Origin: Limanda limanda
Lineage: Eukaryota > Chordata > Actinopteri > Pleuronectiformes > Pleuronectidae
NCBI RefSeq assembly: GCF_963576545.1
Contig: NC_083656.1
Coordinates: forward strand, 6,261,686-6,325,685
Reading direction: 5' to 3'
Length of the DNA stretch: 64,000 nucleotides
Below the pieces are notes generated by a model that was not told the DNA's origin, ran no database searches, and worked only from the letters and a program-made list of their open reading frames with translations. This document shows positions 10,642 through 25,009 of this stretch, one piece after another; position 1 is the first letter of the stretch; each line of letters opens with the position of its first letter. Position numbers and translations under genes: made by a program.

Positions 10642-13600
10642 GGAGGGTTAAATCAACATGGGTGATTTAATTAAAACCTTTAATGTGAGTGTGAATAGAG
10701 AAGCACATTTTAAGAGGGCAATATTATGGAGTAAAAGAACAGTAAAAAATATATATGTATTAATTTATCAATGTATTTATTCCTTCCTCTGCTCACTTGA
10801 AATCAAACTTTCTCCTCAAGGGAAATAATTTGAGTTGCACTGAAGAGATGGATTGTAATGGAAAATATTTAGATATTATGCATCTGAGAATGAATCTGAG
10901 AAACAGCAGAAATTAGATTATATTACTAGTTGACAGTACATAATGATCTGGCTCTTGCTTTGGATAAAATTAACTCACAAATGAAGGGAAGAAGAATAAA
11001 TCACAGGCCACTTTTCATGCAGACGTTATCTTGTAAAATGATGGATTCAACTGCAAAGGAAAATCAGGTTTGCTTGTTCCGATCATCTGTCATTAGATGG
11101 TGCTTTGAAAATGGTTTAGTCTGATTATCACCTGATTGGTGCTTCCTTGGTCAAATGGAGGTCATTAGATCTAAAATAAAAGAGAGGAAAAACACACAAC
11201 GCTTGTGAGCCTGTAAAACCTTGATATGACAAATGACCAACCAAACCAAAAAGTGCTTTCAACTGAAACATACAAAATTAGATCAAAGATGGAGGAGTTA
11301 TTTTGCCGATAATACTTAAACTTAAGTAGCATTTGGAAGGTTATTGCTGATAGAATGTTTTTAGTACGTCATTGGTTCTTTTACTTTGTACTAAATACAA
11401 ATTGTAAGGAAAATGTACTTGAAGATTGAATATGTCATTCGGTTGATATTACATTTTTGAATTGATGCAGCAGGTAGAGAAGGTTTTAGCTAGAATGTGT
11501 TGTATTATACTTTCTAAGTTTTGTGAACAGAATCATAATCTGCAAAATAACTGCCTACTATAGAGGCTGTCAAATCAGGTACAAAGGGCAAAATGTGAAT
11601 TTAAGTACTTGCACCTCAAGTACTAAATTAAATGTGCGTAGTTTCTTTCCACTACTGCATAGAGAACATATCCAAGGCCTAATTTTTCTAGTTTATTCAC
11701 CCTGCAGATGCAAATTGTCATTTCATAATGAAAATGTTGCTTCCAAGCAAAGAACACAAGCAGCTGTATCCCATGAAAATCGCTATATATCTATATTATA
11801 ACATGCCGATCAGATACTCCAGCATCCAGTGATATTGTTGAATTAGTATTTTTCATCCAGTTAAAGCAGCCTCCATGAAAAGTTCTGACTGTTTGTAACT
11901 CTGAGTAAGCAGCCTCTTCACAAGTCCATTTTCCAGTTGCTTGTGTTTATGCTCACGATCACCAAAGCCGAATCCGTTGTCGTGTACAAAGTTGCCTTCG
12001 TGCGGAGGCAGCTGTGGGTGTGGGGCGTGACTCTGTGTATCTGCGTGTTTATCCGTGTGCATAGAGAAACACAGCGAGACGCTCTCAGGAAGGAGATGAG
12101 CGATCACATCGCACATCCATATGAACCAGATGCTCATCCATAGTCAATGAGAATAACAATTGTTGCTGCTCTGAAGCACGGTGCCATTAGCTCTGTGAGA
12201 TGGACAAACCCGTGGAATTAGAAACCATCTAGGACGTGGAGATTGAGTGCTGCTGAATTCTGACCTGTTGACTCCAATGCAGTCATTTACAGAAACAGCC
12301 AGCTGTGAATAAATCTGTATCTATGAGACAATATCAGTGAAAATAGTTTCTTTCACAGATGAAGAGACCATCGAACAAGTTGGAGTGGGAGTTTTCCTCC
12401 CTCGCTGCACAATGGACACTTTCTCTCCTTCGAAAGTCAAGCAGGAGCAAAATCAGACACATAAATACCAGATGTAGGACTGCTACCACAAATCTGTTAT
12501 GGGTTAAAACGTTGAAGAGAAGATCTTCCACCACCAGGTGATATTTTATTAAACAGAAAGTGTCCAAATGTTCCTGAGAGAACAAACCAGATTTGTAAAT
12601 TTCCTTTTGAGAGCATCATTCTCCAGGACGTCAGCCCTCTGGCTCCCACAGGCTCGCCTTGGGCAGCCGAGGTAAATAGTGTTTCCTCTGCAGAATCTCA
12701 ATTGCTTCGCTTTCCTTTTTCTTTTCCATGACTCACCTTTAATCAGTTCAAAAGCTCTCTCGGCAAAAATTTCGGACTGAGGACTGGAAGAATCAGTTCT
12801 GGTGACTCAATTTAATAATAAACATTCTCCCTTTGAAATCTGTTCATCAAGAGCCATGTTTTTTAAAAGAATTGTTTGAGATAAACCTGAATAATACAAG
12901 TTTGTCTTTCTCTTTCATTTGACAAAGTTCAAATGATTTCAGCTGCTGTGTAAATCTACTCCATAATCCTAACAGTGGAGGTAAATGTTATGAGTGTATT
13001 TTGCAAACTAAACGGTTAAAAAATAATATTTTAGTTTAAATATATTCTCTTTATGTAAACTGTGAATATTTTGCAAAAAAAAGACTGCTCGTTATATAAA
13101 AACATATTAACAATGAATCACTACGAGCAAAGTGCTACCAGCAGCTTCCCTCAGCTCTTTGGATAATTCAGAGTCTATGGTTCATTATTATGGTTTTCAG
13201 GAAAATGTTGAATATGTTGATTCGCTCTCAACTCTTGACGGCAGAGAAATCTTAAAATGCACGTTTACTGAACACTGTACCTGCTCTGCACCAAATGGTA
13301 TCAGAGATTGTTTGTTATAGGTGGTCAACATGATGCGTCATTTAATTGGTGGAGACCAAAAACAGAGCTATAAGAAGATTTATGTGTTACATTCTTATTA
13401 TTTCAGTTATTCCATTAACTATACATCTACTTCTATCTTATATCTATATCTTTTCCTAAAGGGTTACTCTCACTCTATATTTGTAAGAGTTAATTTTCCG
13501 ACGGGCATCCGAAAAGTAGTCAGCAACGTGCTGGTTTTAATTGCTGGATGCGTAAAAGGGAAACAAGTTTACCTTACCAATGAGATAAAGATAAGGAATA

Positions 13601-13686
13601 AATTAAAAATAATAAAGATAAAGACGTGACTCTTGTGATGGTTTGATAATCACGACTTAATAAGCAACAACCAAATCACGCAGTTT

Positions 13687-13735
13687 GTTACAATCAAAGA
13701 AAATTACAGTTACAATCAAAGTTACAATCAAAGAA
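13687..13735 (+). repeat. Short imperfect tandem repeat
   Basis: Three copies of gttacaatcaaa, starting at 13687, 13709 and 13721. Confidence 0.75.
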
Positions 13736-16700
13736 TCTCAATTTCAATTATGAATCACCCAACATTTTAGCCGATCATCTGACAGAATATTTGAGCTCTG
13801 TACTGTAGAAACCTGGCAGTGAATCGTATAGTTCCTTCTCTCACTACCATTAAACTGCTGCTGTATCTTACTTCTGAAGCAGATCCTGTTTACCTGGCCG
13901 ACCCTGATCAGAGTCTGCTCAGAGTGAGGTGCTACCAGCCCTGTCACTCCATTACAGAGTGAGAGACTCTTATTACATGCCCCTTCCTGGCTTCCTAATT
14001 GGGTCTCTACACTGAGACTTTTTCAATTCTGCCACTGTGAATATGAAATAATTCAGGGCACATTAGCCGACGCTGCACCTCGGGAGCAGGCGGCGCTGCT
14101 CTGAATGCCTGATTGTCTTCACGGGACTTTCTTTGCAGCTAACGGAGGGGAACCTGAATCCTTTAAGACTCCAGCGAAGAGTCAGTGAAGCAGACGGAAT
14201 CATTTATGGTCGGATTCAAACGGCTGCACCACTGAAAAATGCGTGAGCGTGTTTCTCTCTCGTGAAAAGCCGTGCTTGTCCAATACATATTTGATGGATC
14301 TTTTAATAAGTGAAAAGCACAACTGTGGGAGGACGTTCCGGCTCCATCCGTCTGTGAAAAACATTAGAATAAAACAACGAGCTTAATATTTTAGGTTAAA
14401 CGTTTGGCCTCGGAGCCGCGTTGTTACAATCTAGTGGTGCAAAGATTGAAGGATCGTTTTTCATTACACTTTCAGCGAGAAATTTAAGAATGTGGTGATT
14501 GAAGAGCGGCATCTTTTGTCAGCTGTTGATTCTTTGCACAGCTGAGGTGCATGTTGCTCATCCGTCCTTCGGCTAAGTCCTCGGTCTCTCTTTTGGATTC
14601 AGGTGAGACCTTCGGTGAGCGACAAAGACATCATTTCCCGTCTTTGATCCGTTGCAAAAGAAAGAAAAATGTACCTGTGCTACTTTGAAAACCTTTTCCA
14701 AAGACCGTCTCCATCACTTTAATTCATCCTTCCTCTCTGGATTACCTAGGTAACTCCTTCCCTAAATAACATGTGGGGACATTTAGTAATCTTCAAAGAG
14801 AGGTGAGAGGATTCACGTCCCAGAAAATTTACATATTTTCAAAAACATTTCCATATTTTCTGGGACACACAGACGTCTTCTTGATTTCCATCGTTCACAC
14901 TTGTGACTGAAATCTGACACATGGAAGAAACAAACATTTGTATATGAAGCATCCAAATACAAAAAAATATTGTATCACAGCTCTCACTTTGAGATTTATC
15001 AACCCACAACATGATGCCACCAGAGTCAACAGTTTAGTTTTAGGTTTGTGCTTCCGACACAAATAAATCTGATTCGCCGAGCACACAGACGTATTCAGCA
15101 CGGCGCCGTGACAGCTGATTCAGTGCTGGATGTTTCCTGTGCACTTACTTCAATATATTATTCAAACTTTTATTACACCCAGATGCTGTGAAGCAATTCC
15201 ACAAAAGAAAAACTGAGATGAGACAACAGCAGCGGCTGTAATAAGTGTTTCTTTAAAGAAAGTGAAACACAATAACACAACATGTGTTTTTCACCTCTTT
15301 CATTCAAAATTCATGTAAAATAAATCAAGCTTTTTTTTTTTGAGTAACAGCAGTGGCCAGGTTTGAAATGTTTGTCATTTGGTTGATTTTAATGATTGGG
15401 ATAATCTGATTTTTTAAACAATGAATTCTCTGTGTTTTTTTTAACATCTTATTACTGGATGTTAAACCTTTTTTTATTTCTATAATTCAGCCAGTAGCCT
15501 TTTTGCAAACTGCTTCAACTTATGTTACTTTAAGATAAATGTATTAAATCTTTGTCTGTAGGTATTGGAAATCCATCACTGTTAGCTAATTTAATTTAGA
15601 TATTTACTCATATTTTAAGCTATTTCAGTCATTTGTCCTATACTCTCTACAAATCTTTCTTAATATTAATTCCTTTCTTTGTTAGTTTGCATGTTTTTAT
15701 CTCACTTGTCATTGCATCATTGTTCAAGTCTTATAGTGTAGCTGACTCTATATGGAGATATTTTTAAAATCTCCATATTTTCTTTTTAAATCAAATATTT
15801 ATTAGTTAGTAAAAAAATCAACCACTTCCTGAATATATCTCTTCGAAGCTGCAGAAGTATCCGATTTATTTTGTGGTTTTTTATCTGAGTGTAAGGAAAG
15901 AAAAGAAAATGTCCAACAAAGCAGAATTTAGGTCAAACTCTTTTGGACACAACATTTGCCTATAAGTGTTTAGCTGCCAAACTGAGGACTCTGAGCACAT
16001 TTGCTATCGGTTCAGCTGAGTGACCAATAAAACGATGTGTCGAGCGTTTGCCAGTTTCAGGAAGAAAACAGCAGCTGAGCAAACAGGCTCCTCATTCTGG
16101 CAAACACACAGATGTCCAGCGCACACGTCCCAGATTGACCACGATGCAAGTCTGTCTCCTGGATATAAAACCTGTGTACTGCTGAACAGGATGGAGGTTG
16201 TGCAGAAGCTAGATATGTTCCCTGAAACTCTTTTCTTATCCGGCTGCTGCCAGGCTGATTTACTCCCTCTGGGTGAGGTTAATCGCTGCATGGTGAGGGG
16301 ACAAAGTGGCGAGGAAAGAAAGTCAGTCAGTTGTACCGTGGACACTGACCTCTCCTTCCTAGCGTTACCTGACGAAGCAGATTATTCTCTCAAGGAGCAT
16401 TTGTTCGTGGTGCATCAGTAACACCTGAAAGTCAGACTGTTTTGTTGTGCAGCCACTGAGTCTGTAAAAAGAAAAGAATAAAAAATATACTACAATAAAA
16501 AAGGAGAACATGTGTGTGGGTCGTCAATCAACGTCTCTATCTATCTCACACACGTCAATGGCTGTTCCTTCTCTGGCTTATTACACTGACTCCAGTATCC
16601 CAATCAATTGGGAGTAGCTCCAATCAATTAACTCTGCATTATTCACCCAGGAAGTCCCCCCGGGGATTCACCAAGACAACACCAATTACTGCCTAGCTCA

Positions 16701-16880
16701 TCCGCTGCCTGAGGACTAATGCTGGGACATGGTTCCAGAACACACACAGAATAATCTTTCAGCCACACACATCTATCTTTACTCTTTAAACAATAGCAAA
16801 GCTGGGGTCCCAGTCAATGAGGGAGGGCCGCAGGATTGAACGGATGGTTACTCTGCTCCATAGCAATGAGAATTTTGTTG

Positions 16881-16923
16881 GGGCCTCAAGGGGGTCCCTT
16901 CGGCCTGGGGCCCCTTGAGGCCC
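16881..16923. repeat. Perfect 13-bp GC-rich inverted repeat
   Basis: Arm gggcctcaagggg (16881–16893) is exactly complementary to ccccttgaggccc (16911–16923), with a 17-nt spacer. It is probably a remnant of a fish foldback element. Confidence 0.75.
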
Positions 16924-17938
16924 TTGACATGCTCCTCTCTTTATCAGGTAAATTAAAACGTGAGCATAGCCGACAAATCTAAAAGAATCACTTTATGAAA
17001 ATAAAATATAAAACAAACTAAATATAGTCGTTAGTCTTAACGAGACTAATAAAGTGTTGGGTGAATAAATCTGAAGCAAATAACAGCTTTACAGCTTTGA
17101 ATACGGGCTGAAGCTGTAAAGTGTGCCCTTGCCCCCCCCCCCCCATATCTCCTGAAGAGTTCAAGCCAAGTCTATTATGAGGGACTTAATAAAACTTTAA
17201 AGAACTAAAAATATGTCCTCCAGGAGCTTTGCTGACCTTCTGTAATGTCCGATATCGTTTGGCAGTAAAGTCGGTCAAGTGATTTGCTCCCACCAGGATT
17301 TGATGGAAGCCTTTTTTATTCTCTAGCGTTAATGCTACTGCAGCACGGCCTGTCATGGTAATTATCAGCCGAGGAGGAGAACGGCTTATACGGTTAAAAT
17401 GACCTTGAGGAAAAAGAAGCTGCACGCACATTATGTTCTCATGTCAGTGTAACAAGGCAGTATGGCAGCTGAGATGTTGTTAGGATAAAGAAGATACCTT
17501 TTGTCATGCAGCTCTCTGCCATCTGTCTCCACTGAGCTGCCAGGTACTTGTTTCAATGAGGCAGGTTTGTGTGATATGAACGAGCAGGAAATGGTTTGCA
17601 TGACTTCAACTGCACAACATGACCCAAAGCACAAAGTCAAGGTGCAACTGAGAAAATCTTCCCCCTGTTCTTTCTCCCCATTTCATTCTTACTGTGCAAA
17701 ATGCCCCCAAAAAATATCTTTCAAAAAATGCATTTATATCTGATTTTATATTCAAAGTTGAATAAATCTAGGAATGATGTTATAATACTGGCTAATGTGG
17801 TACATACAGAAATATCTATTTGGGCAATAACAGACCAGATGGAGCCAAGCACTGACATTTCGTTAGCAATGATTTCCCACATTGAGCGGATTTGTCCCTT
17901 AACTGACTCAGCTCCAGTTTTGGGGCGGAGACATCATC

Positions 17939-17985
17939 CCTCTCTCTCTCTCTCTCCCTCCCTCTCTCTCTTTTCCCCTCTCTCA
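17939..17985 (+). repeat. (CT)-rich tract
   Basis: Alternating ct/cc pyrimidine tract (ctctctctctccctccctc…), imperfect. Confidence 0.7.
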
Positions 17986-18399
17986 TCAGTATTCACAGTG
18001 AGTCTTGTGTCCTGAAATGCACTTGATAAGACTTGCCACGCTCTAATCTACCATAGAGGGGAAACAGGCAAATGAAATTGGTCCTCGGAATATCATTCCC
18101 ATGACGAATCAATATTCCAGTAAGAAACTCAGCCGTTTGGTGTTTTCCTCTCCAAGAGACGACCTTTTGAACTCCTGCAGGCGGAAAACGAAGCTGTGAT
18201 GTTCGAGCTCATTTGTTAAAGCGATCACAGACACAACAGGAGAGGCGGCTGCTCACAACGTTGTTTAGAGGAAACCGCTGCATAATTGCATTGGCCACAG
18301 ACCCATAGATTTCAGTTTACATGATCTTCAGGAGGAATTTAAAGACAATCCAGAGACAGAGAGTGGGCCTGTTGTAGTTTATGTGCTGTTTAACTGCTT

Positions 18400-18615
18400 T
18401 ACTATGGTGGACCCTGACGTGCGAATCACAATGACAAATGGGGAAACACAACAACAGACAAAAAGAAAACACACAACGGCAAATCAAAAAAGACAACGGG
18501 AAATAAATCCAAACCACTACGGCAAACAAGTAAACAGCAAAATCATCACAAACCACAAAGACAAATTCCGAAAAACACAACAAATCAATAAACCCAACGG
18601 GAAAATCAGAAAACA
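18400..18615 (+). repeat. Degenerate A/C-rich tandem-like repeat
   Basis: On this strand the segment is almost free of T-runs. It is built from variants of 'aaacacaacggcaaat' (acaacggcaaat, gacaacgggaaat, ctacggcaaac, cccaacgggaaaat). I recall similar tracts in other fish genomes. Confidence 0.5.
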
Positions 18616-21600
18616 CAGCCGAAGGAAAATGGAGGAGCCAGTTCTCTGTGTTTTGTCGCATCCCATGTTGTCTGATTGATTTCCTTCCTGTTCAAAACCC
18701 TTGTTGACTGCAGGTACCTCGCTTTTCATTAGAAGTGAATCTCATAGTGGTTTATTTTTTTGATTGTTGCATTTTGTGTTTTTCCCATTTGTCAATTCCC
18801 AGCAAAGAAAATACACGACAACGTAGGCAAAGACAGAAAACATCTCTCACTGTGTTTTTTCACGAGCGTGTGTAGCATGTATACTCATGGTTCAAGTTCT
18901 ATAAAAAGCTGTTCTATGAAAGAAGGTACCAAAACACTTTGTTCTCCTCTGACTGTGAATATAAAGTGAGTATTAAGTCTCTTTTTGGGCCTTTTGCTGT
19001 GACTGGTTGTTTGCAGCACGGATGTGATTCCTCACATCGCGGGCTTAGAGCTCAGCGGGCCGTCGGGGATATCTGTGACCAGGATGTTCGCTCACCGGTT
19101 TCCTCCTGTGGTGTCGCTACCTGTGAGTGGCAAGTGTGTCGTCAACATTATGCACCAAATGTGACTCTCCCCCTGTTTAAGATGAATCTCTTTTACAGCG
19201 GCTGACACGGTGTTGCCTTCACTGACATATCACTTGTCTTCGGGAACCGCTCAAGACAAGAGCCTCAAGTATCAAACAGGAACATGGAAATCAGGCGTTG
19301 TTGACACTTTAACGCTGCGTTGATGTGTGTTTTCATCGAGGTAAACGTGATTGCACTGACGCTGCTCGGCGACCTGCACTAACCTGGCCCGTGTGTGTGG
19401 AGGCAGGTTTCATTCATTTTCATTAACAGTGGACAAATTGCGTTTGGGAGGAACTTAATCAGATTGCATGTTCTGCAGAGGTCTGTGATTTCTCATACAA
19501 ACCTTCTATCAGTTGGGGGAAATTTTTTCTCAATCTCATTACTTGATTGATTTGATTACTCGCTGATTTAATCAAGAGAGTAACTACTAAGGAACTGGAG
19601 CACTTGACGAGACTGTCCTTGATTTGGGCGCCTAATAGATACAAATGCATGTAGATCTGATAGAAATCTCGTGAAGGGTTTTGCTCCTCACTCTGTGCAA
19701 AAAGATACAATATTTACACCTTTATAAGCTTGCATATTTTATTCATGTGCTGCAGTTTAATAATTCATGCTGATTCGTGAATGTACATTTACGATTGTAA
19801 TTTCAGAAGAAGTTTAATAAAGGGCTCTGACAGGGAAATGTCCCTGAACGCAGACTTTGACGATGGTTTCATGAGCGAGATAATTGGATTGTCGTTGATT
19901 TTTAGTTTTGTCCTCAGGAGACATTATCTCTTGTTTCTTCTTGCTGTGAAAGTGTGTATCCCACGCCCCCCTATTCATGGACTCATGAGGACTCGCTGTG
20001 TTTTCTTCTGCCCGACGCGGCACCATAACTCAATTATTTAATGCTGACCTAATTACATGTTTGTATGTTTGCCTTCCTGTTCTTGTTTCTTCTCCGGACT
20101 TTTACCTGGAGGAGGGTTTAGTCCTACTTCTGCTACGTAAGAACAAAGGAGAAGATTAGAGACGCAGAATGGCATTTCTATATTTGGCCTCAAGCGTGTC
20201 TATGTAAATGGGAAAAAAAAAAAATAGAGTATATAGTAGTAGAGACTGTTTAAAGATGGACGAATAATCTCCACTTTTTCACACAATCCAGAAAGATAAT
20301 ATCCCAGGATTTGAACGCCACCCTCTTGTGCATGGAGCCAAACAGCCTCTCTCTCCAAACGTCTCTGGACTTGAAGGTTTGAAATCACCCAATGGGACGA
20401 GCTGTTCAACTTTTAAAATATTGTGCGATTACACTGAACTGAATATAAACTCACTGCTGATCTGAAGAACCGTCACAGGTGGTGTTGAATGTCTCGCTGT
20501 AGTGTTGCGATCGCTCACTGATACACAAAGATGGGATTTCCTCTGGGGAATCTTCTCCTGAGTCATTTCTCCTCCTGGTGACTGCTAATGTGCGCATCAT
20601 GTGCCTTGATATTTATATATATATTCTTATTCTATTTTCAAGCATAATACAAGACCGTAGGCAAGTAAGTTGAAGAAACTCAACTTCCACTTCAACTTAG
20701 ATAAACTTATTTCTAGAATATAAACACTCACCACTCACCGGGTACAACAGGACCATGCAAATTAGAGTGGGTCACAACCTGGGAGATGAGAGTGGAACTA
20801 CAATATCCAGCAGTGAATACAAACAATGAGGTCAGACTCCGAGGTCAGTTGTAGGTAGTTTTTTTATGGCGAATGGAATGAATGTCCCAGCCACACTGCT
20901 TCACTCTCTACTGATCTTCGAGGACACACACATAAACACACACAGACACACTAACGCCTTCACAAAGTTTGATTCTAAATGTTTTTGTACTTTTTTTACT
21001 GGGAGAATTTGATCCCTCTCTTGTGGACAGGATTTAGCGCGTCCATGCAAAACGATCGTCTGCTTTTTCTTTAATCAGCGTCAAATAGAAATGGGACTTA
21101 CGCGGCCTCATATATTGAGCAACATAACATTCATTAGCTGAGGTAATGTCCCTTTGTATTTCCATCATGTACAAACACTGACTCACTTCATCAGTATCTT
21201 TGTTTTCTCCTTCCTTGTCTCCCCTGGTGTCCCTCTGTCTCATTACAAAAACACTCTTTTCTAAATTCAAAAACCCGATTATCTGGGGAAATTTAAAAAA
21301 AGGAAAATTGTCAGCCGACCTTCTCAAAAGTTGCTCACACAGCACATCTCCATTACTGTTGCAAAGTTAAATCCCCTGGTTCTACTAAACGAGTTGAAAG
21401 AAAAAGGTCACGATTTCTTCCCCGAGGCTTGAAGACAGTTGGCGATTTCTGTCCACTACTCATTTCCCGAGCTCGATCCTGATATGCTGCAGCATGCTAA
21501 TGTCTCAATCCCCACACTGGCGAGTACACACACCCTCTGGCATCCATGAGAAAATCTGCGGGGACAGAGAGGGGGAAGGACGAGGCTGGAACTGTAATTT

Positions 21601-22277
21601 AAAATGAAAAAAGACTTCATTTAATTTTGAGGAGCTTCAGTCGTCATGATACCTGACACGTGATTTATGGATGTGATCCAAATGTCGACTCTGGTATTCC
21701 GTGCCGTGCTTTGCAATAAGTCGGCTCTTTGTAAAGATTAAGGGTTTGGTTTTGAAAGTATTACTGCGGTGCCATAATTTGGCTTGTTTTCAGGAGGGAG
21801 GGAGGAAGTAGAGGTGCGTCATCCATCTCTTTATACACTCTAAGATCTGTACCAAATGTCAGCGTGACCCATGTGACATTTGTCCAGATATTTCCCTCAA
21901 AACCACAAATGTGAACCTCATTAACCAGCATCGGGAAAAGTCAGGGAACCACTAAAGTCAGGAATATTCATCATCTGGAAACAAAGACTCTGCAAAAATT
22001 GACTGAAAATCCATCCAACAGTTGATGAGATATTTCTGTGTGGACACCAGGTCTCCGTCCCTGGAGACCTGCTGCTGCTGTGTGGTGAGAAATTGGGATT
22101 ATTTCAGGTTTGTATTGTCTTTTGTTAGTTTGCATCAAGATGTTGCACTGATTGACTTTTTTTTATTAGGCCTGTGCCGTGACTTAGATGATCCTGAACC
22201 TTCAAGCAGACGCCAAGAGGAAGAACAAAGATAAGATAACACATTTATTTTGCATGTGAATATATAATTGCTCGGAA

Positions 22278-22422
<145 letters not shown>

Positions 22423-25009
22423 ACACATACACACTCACCCAGAACACATTGGACAAAATGTTCCGTGGGTCTGAAATCACTGGACCTGACAAAAAGACGC
22501 AGATGAGACTCGAGATAGGAAAGAGAGAAAAAACATTCGGAGACTCCTCCGCTCGGTACAAGAGACACTCTTTAAAAATGCATGAGCCATTAAAGTAAAA
22601 CATGTTTTTTTGTGCCTCCGGCCCGAAGAAAGCAAGGTTACAGCCAGCCGAGCGGCTCCTGGCCCTGCGAGAGATAACGGAAGATTGCTCAAGCGAATCA
22701 ACGGCAACAGCAGAATTTTCGCTGACACCAGTTTCGTCTCGTTCCGTAAAAAGAAAAATCAATTTGTGGCTTTTTTTTGTGCAAGTGTTAAAGTGAGACA
22801 GCGAGTAGACACGTCAGCGCCTCGGCCGACGGGAGGGGACGGAGCTTCTGATTGATAATTCAAACAAGCTGAAGTGAAAAGGTTCCCGGGGATTGATCGA
22901 CTCGACACTGGAACCAGAGCCGCTGCGATGCCCCGGCAGATATGAGAGCACTAATAAACAAGTTGATAAGTATTCAGGTTTATATGTCATTTAGAAAAAA
23001 AAAAATGTAGCAGCACTTCCCGCTCAGGATCAGCTGAAGTGGAAGGGTTTTAGTTTTTCAGATTTCTGCATTTACCATCAAATACATAAAAAATGACAAG
23101 CCTCATTCGCACTAACATGTATTTGTGGACTTGCAGAATTCACCACTTTTCTTGTATTTTTAATCTTCTTTCTCTAGCAGCGATCAAACCACAGCAACAT
23201 GAGGGAAGGAGAGAAAGAAGATGAAGGGATGAGGTCGAAGGGTGAACAGATGAAGAGAAGGGAGAAGGGGGAGGTGGTTTGAAATGGAGACAAACAGAGC
23301 ATGATGGATGTGTGGTTGGGTTTTTCTCTGATGGATTGTATATTTTATCACTTTAAATAAACAAAATGGATATAAATCACATTCATAATTGTGTTGACAT
23401 ACTGTATTACTCTGGAATTCAAATAATGGTTTAACTACGAATTTAATTATGTACCGAACTGGAGCAATTTTCATTAATGAACACTGCTGACACAGGAAGT
23501 GCAGCCGTATATATTATGTATTATTGGCGCGGTAATTATGCAAATATACTTACTAGTGCACGTTGACCTGCGTACAAACATATCCTAGAGAAATGTTCTC
23601 GCAAAACATCTTTGACGGTAGAAAAGTTCCGAGGTTCCATCACAGCCACAGTGAGTCCTGAGGATTATCCACAGCAAGTGAGACACTGAGAAGACGCATG
23701 GCTGTCGAGATTAAGAGAGATTAAAATGTGCAAGGTGTCTCTGGAGAGCAGATTTAAATTGTATACTATAGATTTTCAACATCCAGTTTGGTTGCAGCTG
23801 CAGAATTTTGTTGCATTTCTTCCTCTGACCTCCTTTACACGGTTGTGAAGAGAATTTTTAAGGACCTTGGGTTCAATTGTATGATTAAAAGCCGCTATTT
23901 TGACCTTAAAATGCGTTTATACACATTTTCTGACACTTCTTCTTTCTTTAAATGTTCCCTAATACCTCTTGCTCCCAGTTAAAGCCTTCAGATGAAATGC
24001 CATTCAACGTCATGGTCACAGAAATCTCAACATCAGATGAGTCAAAACTTGGATAAAAAAAACTAACTACTGCCCGGGTAGATACTGCTCTGTCTATGAA
24101 AGAAAACATGTTTATGATTTGGATGAACCGACCCTTTAAGCCAATTACTTTACTTAATATGAAAGAGAATGATCAAAGAGCAGCAGAGACTATTAACCAG
24201 CACATCATGAACTGCGGCGTCAGTGGATTCAGCCTCAGCTCAGGAGCCGGGAGTCACTGTCACGTTGTGCATGTTTGAAGCAGTTTTATTTTAATTCAGC
24301 TTCTCCCTTCGTTACACAGACAGATGAAAAAGAAATGACCCCAAAACGTAAGGTTCCATAATGAGATGAGTGCTGACGCCTGATATCCTGCAACCACTCG
24401 CGAGGCTGAAATTAAAATGAGACCACAGACTCATCTGATGTTAACTGGTGTGAACGCCAATGGGGTGGATTCTAAAAGAGTACGGTCCAGTGTAATGAGG
24501 TGAAGTGGAGACGTGATATGTTTTGATACCAGCCGCTTCAAAGACTTCACTTGAGGGGGAACATTTCCGAGCCAATGGATTTTGAGTATTTGAGGCGCAG
24601 GGAGGAGGATCACTTTAGGTTTGATGATGAGGTTGTGCTCAGAGGATGTTTCAGTTTGAGGTGAGTCTGTCTGTGAACATGCTTTATGTCTTTTAAATGC
24701 CCCACTAGAGACGGGCGTCAGAGATTAGCTGTAAATGCTGTGATGCATTGTATTGAGGACGCAGTGTCCTTATATAAACTGCATCTGTCGATTTCAAATA
24801 AACATTAAGAGAAAGGATTTGTCTGAGATGCATCGTCCAGCGGTTAAATTGAAAAAAGCAAATCAAGGCCTGTGTCTTAAATAAAAGGTGAATGAGCCGA
24901 GAGCTTTGTGCAACTCACACATGCACCATGAGCCTTAAAGGGATAGTTCACGCAAAAATGAAAAAGTGTTTGAGTCCACAAAACACTTTGGGAGTTTCAG
25001 GGTGTAAAT

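Noticed and set aside
16020..16421. 133-codon open frame in the intergenic region
   Set aside because: Alternative start, a comparable open frame on the opposite strand, and no similarity to any family I know.
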